The notes under the pieces are model-generated. The model saw only the letters and a list, made by a program, of their open reading frames with translations. It was not told where the DNA came from and searched no databases. The position numbers and the translations under genes were made by a program. A stretch of 64,000 nt of DNA from Abditibacterium sp. (GTDB lineage Bacteria; Armatimonadota; Abditibacteriia; Abditibacteriales; Abditibacteriaceae): positions 113,846 to 177,845 of the forward strand of contig JAUJNG010000008.1 of assembly GCA_030448265.1 (NCBI GenBank), written 5' to 3'. This document shows positions 59,929 through 64,000 of this stretch, in pieces. Position 1 is the first letter of the stretch. Each line of letters begins with the position of its first letter.

Positions 59929-62214
59929 TCACCTGACCGGCGCGGTTTGAGACGGGGGTAGCAGGGGGGCGATACGGGCCTGTGTCAGTCCCGCAATGGA
60001 AATGTAAAGCGGCGATTCGCTCAGTTCAATCTGGAGAATGCCCCCGCGCAGCGTCGCCTGACGTGGGGCGCCGTAGATGTCGGTGATCGCCACGCGGCCC
60101 ACGCTCATCGGGATCGGCACCGTGAGGTTTTTGGTGCCTCGCCTCATCCAGGCCACGATCACCGGCTGCTCGCTGCCGCGCGGCAGAAACGCATAGACAT
60201 ACATATTGGCGTCGCCGGTTTGAAGTCGTCCCAGCCATTTCCCGTCGTTGAACTGATGAATCAGATTGGCATACGCCACAATCGCCGGTTTGGGCTGGCT
60301 GTCAAAGCGAATCAAGCCGAAATTGTGCTCGGGATTGGTCGCTACGGTGCCGTCGTTTCGCATGTCATACCAGAAGATTTTCTCGACGCCTCCAGCCAAC
60401 TGCACCGTCATCATTCGCACCAAAAGGTTCGCCTGCTGTTGTTCGGTGTAGGGGTCGTAGCCGATGGCAGGCGCTGTGCCGCGATACGAAGAGTAGCCGA
60501 CTTCGCCCGTCCACACCGTCCAGGGCAAGTTGTTCTGGCGCGTGAACTCCCGAAAGGCGGGCAGTTGCGGCAGCATCGCCTGTTCTTCAGGCAGCGAAGC
60601 ATAGCGGTGAAAGTTGTAGGGGTGTGGAGAGATGATGTCGATGACATCGGCTTTGGCACCCTGCGCGAAGAACTGGCGATACCAAATGAGCTGGTCGATG
60701 TCTTCCCAGGCGATTTTGGCGCCTGGGTCAGCGGCCTTGAGCGCTTCGCTGATTTGGCGGCCATAAACCGTGAACGGCTTGATCCACGGCCCGCCGTCCC
60801 AACTGCCGCCCAGTTTCATCCAGTTGTGGTGCGGTTCATTGACCAGATCGTAATAGTCAACGTCGGCGCCGTAAATCTCGGCGTAGCGGCGATGCCAGGC
60901 GGCGACATCACTGAAATCCCAGGTGCCGTCGGGCCTCTTGTTCTTGTCCATTGGGCGCGGATATGAGGTAAAAACCGGAAAATAGGCCAGCCCGTTGGCT
61001 CTGGCCACGCTTACGGCCTGGTCGAAGTGCGACGGCTGGCCTTCCCGAATCCAGGCGATGCCGGCGCGCTTGACGATGGCTCCGACGGAGACCGGCCAGG
61101 CCTGGTTGAAATGGGTGTTGACGCCAAAGGGCGAAGCCGGATTTTTGGCGGCACCACGGTTGGCTGGAATTACCGCGTAGCGCGCCTCGAAGGGATGCAG
61201 TTTGCCTTCGACTTCGAGCGCGATGCGATAGAAACCCAGGGCCTTTGGCAACTCAAGATTGGCGCTGAAGCCGTTGGCGCGCGAGAGCGCAAGCGGCGGC
61301 AATTCGGTGACAAGCGTATCGCGCGCATCGAAGACTTTGGCGCGCACGCCCAGGCGCGGGATGGCGGCGGCATCCACGTTCGCTGCCAGTGTCGCTTTGA
61401 CCGCGTCGGTGGGGTAAAACAGGTTGCCTGGCACGGTGGTGCTGAAACGCAGGGGCGCTTTTTGCGGATCGGCGTTGACGGGCGGCGCGGGCTTGGGCGC
61501 GGCGGGCGGCGCGGGCACGGCCGGAGCGGGCTTGGCCGCAAAAGCGGCGCGCTCGGCTGCGAGTTGGGTCTCATTAAGCGCCGTGACCACCGTTATTTGG
61601 TCGAGATCGAAACTGCTGGCGAGCGGGTTTTCCCCGCGCCAGAGGCCGATATTGATAGCGCGCAATGGCTGATCGAGAACCCCGTCGTCGGGCGCGCGAA
61701 AGCCATGCTGCCACAGGGCGGGATCGTTCACATCGGCGCTCAGGGTTTGCCAGTTCCCCGTGCCGGTGTAGTCCAGACGCACCCAGAAGCTTTCATTTTT
61801 GGCGTCAATGAGCCGCAGCGCCAGCACCGTTTTTTGCGGCGCGCGCACCGACACATTCACCTGACTGATCTGCGAGGGCAAAAAGCCGCCGACTTCCACG
61901 AGGGCGCGTCTGCCACCCTGGCTGAAATCGTAATTCAGGCGCACGGCACCTGGAGAAGCCGCGCCCTGAGCCTGCCACGAAACCGAAAATCCGGTGGGGG
62001 ATGGCGTGGTATCTTCACCCGCCAGCACGATTCGAGGTTGCTGTTCGACAGCGAAATCCGCGACCGTGACTTCTGCAGCACCGGCGCACCCAGATGTTGC
62101 GCTCATGGCGCCGGCGCCCAGCGCCAGCAGCGCGACGAAACGCGCCACGCCGCGACTGGCGGAGAAACGCTTGATAGTTTTCTGTGCCTCGCAAGGCTGG
62201 TTGGATTGAAACAT
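59929..62214 (-). CDS. Exported clan GH-A glycoside hydrolase with N-terminal beta domain
   Basis: 761 residues. Signal peptide with lipobox-like LALGAGAMSATSGC, so probably a lipoprotein. Residues 50-210 form a carbohydrate-binding-like beta domain (FSVSWQAQGAASPGAVRLNY; VLALRLIDAKNESFWVRLDY). A Pro/Ala linker follows (AAFAAKPAPAVPAPPAAPKP). A TIM barrel has the acid/base Glu in DLVNEPHHNW and a candidate nucleophile Glu in WTGEVGYSS, the GH39/GH5-like pattern. Specific substrate not readable. Sits upstream of a PhyH gene with a 35-nt gap to the next. Confidence 0.78.
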   Translation of the reverse strand: MFQSNQPCEAQKTIKRFSASRGVARFVALLALGAGAMSATSGCAGAAEVTVADFAVEQQPRIVLAGEDTTPSPTGFSVSWQAQGAASPGAVRLNYDFSQGGRRALVEVGGFLPSQISQVNVSVRAPQKTVLALRLIDAKNESFWVRLDYTGTGNWQTLSADVNDPALWQHGFRAPDDGVLDQPLRAINIGLWRGENPLASSFDLDQITVVTALNETQLAAERAAFAAKPAPAVPAPPAAPKPAPPVNADPQKAPLRFSTTVPGNLFYPTDAVKATLAANVDAAAIPRLGVRAKVFDARDTLVTELPPLALSRANGFSANLELPKALGFYRIALEVEGKLHPFEARYAVIPANRGAAKNPASPFGVNTHFNQAWPVSVGAIVKRAGIAWIREGQPSHFDQAVSVARANGLAYFPVFTSYPRPMDKNKRPDGTWDFSDVAAWHRRYAEIYGADVDYYDLVNEPHHNWMKLGGSWDGGPWIKPFTVYGRQISEALKAADPGAKIAWEDIDQLIWYRQFFAQGAKADVIDIISPHPYNFHRYASLPEEQAMLPQLPAFREFTRQNNLPWTVWTGEVGYSSYRGTAPAIGYDPYTEQQQANLLVRMMTVQLAGGVEKIFWYDMRNDGTVATNPEHNFGLIRFDSQPKPAIVAYANLIHQFNDGKWLGRLQTGDANMYVYAFLPRGSEQPVIVAWMRRGTKNLTVPIPMSVGRVAITDIYGAPRQATLRGGILQIELSESPLYISIAGLTQARIAPLLPPSQTAPVR

Positions 62215-62249
62215 GATTTTTGGGATTAGGGAGCAGTTCCCCGCGCCGG

Positions 62250-63110
62250 TTATTTTGCGTTGCGAAAACGGCAACCGGCATATTGCTCGTCCTCGTGATA
62301 AAGCTCCTGATGCTGCGACCGATCAATGGTGTAAGCCGACTGGGCGGCATAGTGGAATTGCAGCGCCCACCGGCCCTGCGGCGAGTTGTTGGGCGGCGTG
62401 CCATGATGCACCAGGGACGAAAAAAACAGCGCCCCGCCTGGCGCGAGAGGCACGATAACATCGTGTTCCACATCCACGCGCTCATCGGGCAACTGGCAGT
62501 CGCGCTTGTGGACGTGCGGCACCGGCCCCGCCTGGTGCGTGCCAGGAACGACGTGCATACAGCCGTTTTCCGCCGTTGCGGCATCGAGGGCGATCCAGAC
62601 GCCGATGATTTTCTCCGGCGGCCCCCAAGCGAAATACGCCATATCCTGATGCCACGGCTTCTCCCTCCCCACGAACGGCGGCTTCAGCAGCGCCATGTCC
62701 TGAATAAGGTGGCACGGCTCGCCCATCAAGCGTTCCAGAACCCCGTTGATTTTCTGGCCCAGCGCCAGCACTTGCAGCCGTTTTTCGTGTTCGACGAAAA
62801 AGATCACGCGGCGCACGACGTGGGCGCGCTCTTCCGGCGTCATGGTGTCCCATTGCTCCCGATATTCCGCTTCCGGTGAAACGCCCGTGTAGTCGGGCAC
62901 CCGCCCGTAAATCAGGTCGGACAGCGCTGCTTTTGCCGTCTCGACTTCCTCCATCGAGAGGAGATGCTCCATCGCCAGAAAACCGTCACGATGATAGGCG
63001 GCGACCTGCGCTTCGTCCAGCGCGGTGGGATCGGGTAGTATGGGCGCAAGCGTCGAGTAGCGATACAGGTCGCGCGGGTTCGGTTCGGTCATAGTTGATT
63101 GTTTGTTCAT
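62250..63110 (-). CDS. Phytanoyl-CoA dioxygenase family protein 4
   Basis: 286 residues. Iron ligands WHQDMAYF (HxD) and SLVHHGTPPN; Arg in QGRWALQFHY. VWIALDAATAENGCMHVVPGTHQAG is the core. The ATG at 63110 has AAGGAA about 8 nt upstream. It is cotranscribed with the glycosidases on each side. Its sequence is well diverged from the other three PhyH proteins, so they probably act on different substrates or steps. Confidence 0.9.
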   Translation of the reverse strand: MNKQSTMTEPNPRDLYRYSTLAPILPDPTALDEAQVAAYHRDGFLAMEHLLSMEEVETAKAALSDLIYGRVPDYTGVSPEAEYREQWDTMTPEERAHVVRRVIFFVEHEKRLQVLALGQKINGVLERLMGEPCHLIQDMALLKPPFVGREKPWHQDMAYFAWGPPEKIIGVWIALDAATAENGCMHVVPGTHQAGPVPHVHKRDCQLPDERVDVEHDVIVPLAPGGALFFSSLVHHGTPPNNSPQGRWALQFHYAAQSAYTIDRSQHQELYHEDEQYAGCRFRNAK

Positions 63111-63150
63111 GAGTTTTTCCTTGTTGATCCAGTTTCTCTCTGGGGTTGCT

Positions 63151-64000
63151 TCACTGCGGGGCGAGCTGCACGACATCCTTCATCCTCGCGGCGGGCGTGA
63201 CTTGCAGGCGCACGACTTGGCCGTCTCGATAGACGCCTTCGACAATGGTGTTGCGCGGTGCGTGCAGCTTGAACTCGACATCCCACTCTTTGGGCCAGGC
63301 TGGGAACAGCCGAATGGTGTCGCCATCGCTTTGCAGCAGCATAGTTTGTAGCGCCATTACTCCGACATTGCCGTGATCCTGATCGGGAATCCAATCGTAG
63401 TTCGGCCCCCAGAAGGCCGGAAAGCGACTGCCCTTGTGCTTGGCCCCGAAGCGAGCCGTCAAACGTGCTTTGGCTTCATCTGCCAGGCCAAGTTGGGCGG
63501 CCTGGATCTCGTCCTGCGCCCAGCCACTGTTGCTTTTGACGCGACGGCCCTCATAGGAACGCCGCGCGATTTCCAGATTGGATTGGGCCACTCCGTAACG
63601 CCGAAAGGGGAACACCGCATACAGTTCGGGATTCTCCACGTTTTTGGGTTCACTGTTGATTTGCTGGGCCGGTAGAATCACCCTCGCGCCGTCTTTTTCG
63701 CCGATTGGAAGCGGCGGCAACTCGCTGTGCAGCCGTTTCCATTGGCTCTTCTGCTCTGGCGTCGCCTGCGGCAACGCCAGCAGCGCTTCCAGCACGGCTT
63801 GCAGTCCGGCGATATCGGGGGTTGGGTTCACCACATCGTGGTAAGTTTCCAACGACTGCGCCGGTTTCATTTCCAATCGGCCCGCCGCATCACGCGGATA
63901 ATGCTTGTCGTAGAACTCAATGACCGCGCCAGCGAAAGGCAACGCGGTGTCGCGCAGGAATTGCTGGTCGCCAGTGTGGGCGAAGTAATCCAGCATCAGG
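63151..64000 (-). CDS. Glycoside hydrolase-like protein, C-terminal part only
   Basis: At least 281 residues, cut by the end of the window. The helical-barrel features are MLDYFAHTGDQQFLRDTALP at the cut end, then ETYHDVVNPTPDIAGLQAVL, a Trp-rich segment (FPAFWGPNYDWIPDQDHGNV), GVMALQTMLLQSDGDTIRLF and PAWPKEWDVEFKLHAPRNTI. This pattern matches the (alpha/alpha)6 and final beta domains of GH95-like or DUF5703-type proteins, many of which are fucosidases or galactosidases. The true start is outside the window. Confidence 0.7.
   Translation of the reverse strand, partial: LMLDYFAHTGDQQFLRDTALPFAGAVIEFYDKHYPRDAAGRLEMKPAQSLETYHDVVNPTPDIAGLQAVLEALLALPQATPEQKSQWKRLHSELPPLPIGEKDGARVILPAQQINSEPKNVENPELYAVFPFRRYGVAQSNLEIARRSYEGRRVKSNSGWAQDEIQAAQLGLADEAKARLTARFGAKHKGSRFPAFWGPNYDWIPDQDHGNVGVMALQTMLLQSDGDTIRLFPAWPKEWDVEFKLHAPRNTIVEGVYRDGQVVRLQVTPAARMKDVVQLAPQ

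Overview
The window looks like the start of a contig from a high-GC, diderm, aerobic bacterium of an under-sampled lineage. The diderm call rests on an LptD-like barrel protein, an LptF/LptG-type permease and an outer-membrane porin. Aerobic respiration is shown by a complete alternative complex III plus cytochrome c oxidase operon. Four phytanoyl-CoA-dioxygenase-like proteins, a sulfatase and glycoside hydrolases, together with fused heme-A/heme-O synthases, fit Armatimonadota/Abditibacteriota or a planctomycete-like lineage. That placement is inference; no rRNA or marker search could be run.

Layout. 1-11.4 kb: envelope genes (secreted protein with a decayed peptidase-MA fold, PQQ propeller, LptD-LptF pair, two CsgG/TolB-like secreted proteins) and dapF. 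11.5-13.4 kb: FecCD-type ABC importer. 13.5-14.9 kb: an LANTG-tailed surface protein next to a class-E-like sortase, then an AT-rich orphan. 15-25.7 kb: a one-directional metal (zinc) block with ZnuB, ZnuC, MerC-like protein, CobW GTPase, cysteine-free L33, HU, Fur/Zur, ZnuA and a porin; two promoters share a 17-bp operator candidate. 25.8-32.4 kb: sirtuin, PBP2, oxidoreductase and an orphan SF2 helicase. 32.5-50.7 kb: one long minus-strand respiratory operon, ctaA-ctaB fusion, actABCDEF, a small membrane subunit, sco, coxB, coxA, coxC, coxD. 50.9-52.1 kb: tRNA-Pro, a small unknown gene and a decayed resolvase. 52.2-64 kb: a carbohydrate locus with fucosidase, sulfatase, two further glycosidases, four PhyH dioxygenases and two AraC regulators.

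Two features cut across the window. First, over twenty long, nearly perfect inverted repeats occupy most intergenic gaps. They form several sequence families, some nested inside others, and one lies in frame inside the sortase gene; an IS200-like Y1 transposase is present between two copies of one family. Second, eight genes carry single-base frameshifts, mostly in short homopolymers and including genes that should be essential (PBP2, ActD). Together with a poly-C contig end this points to residual sequencing error rather than biology.
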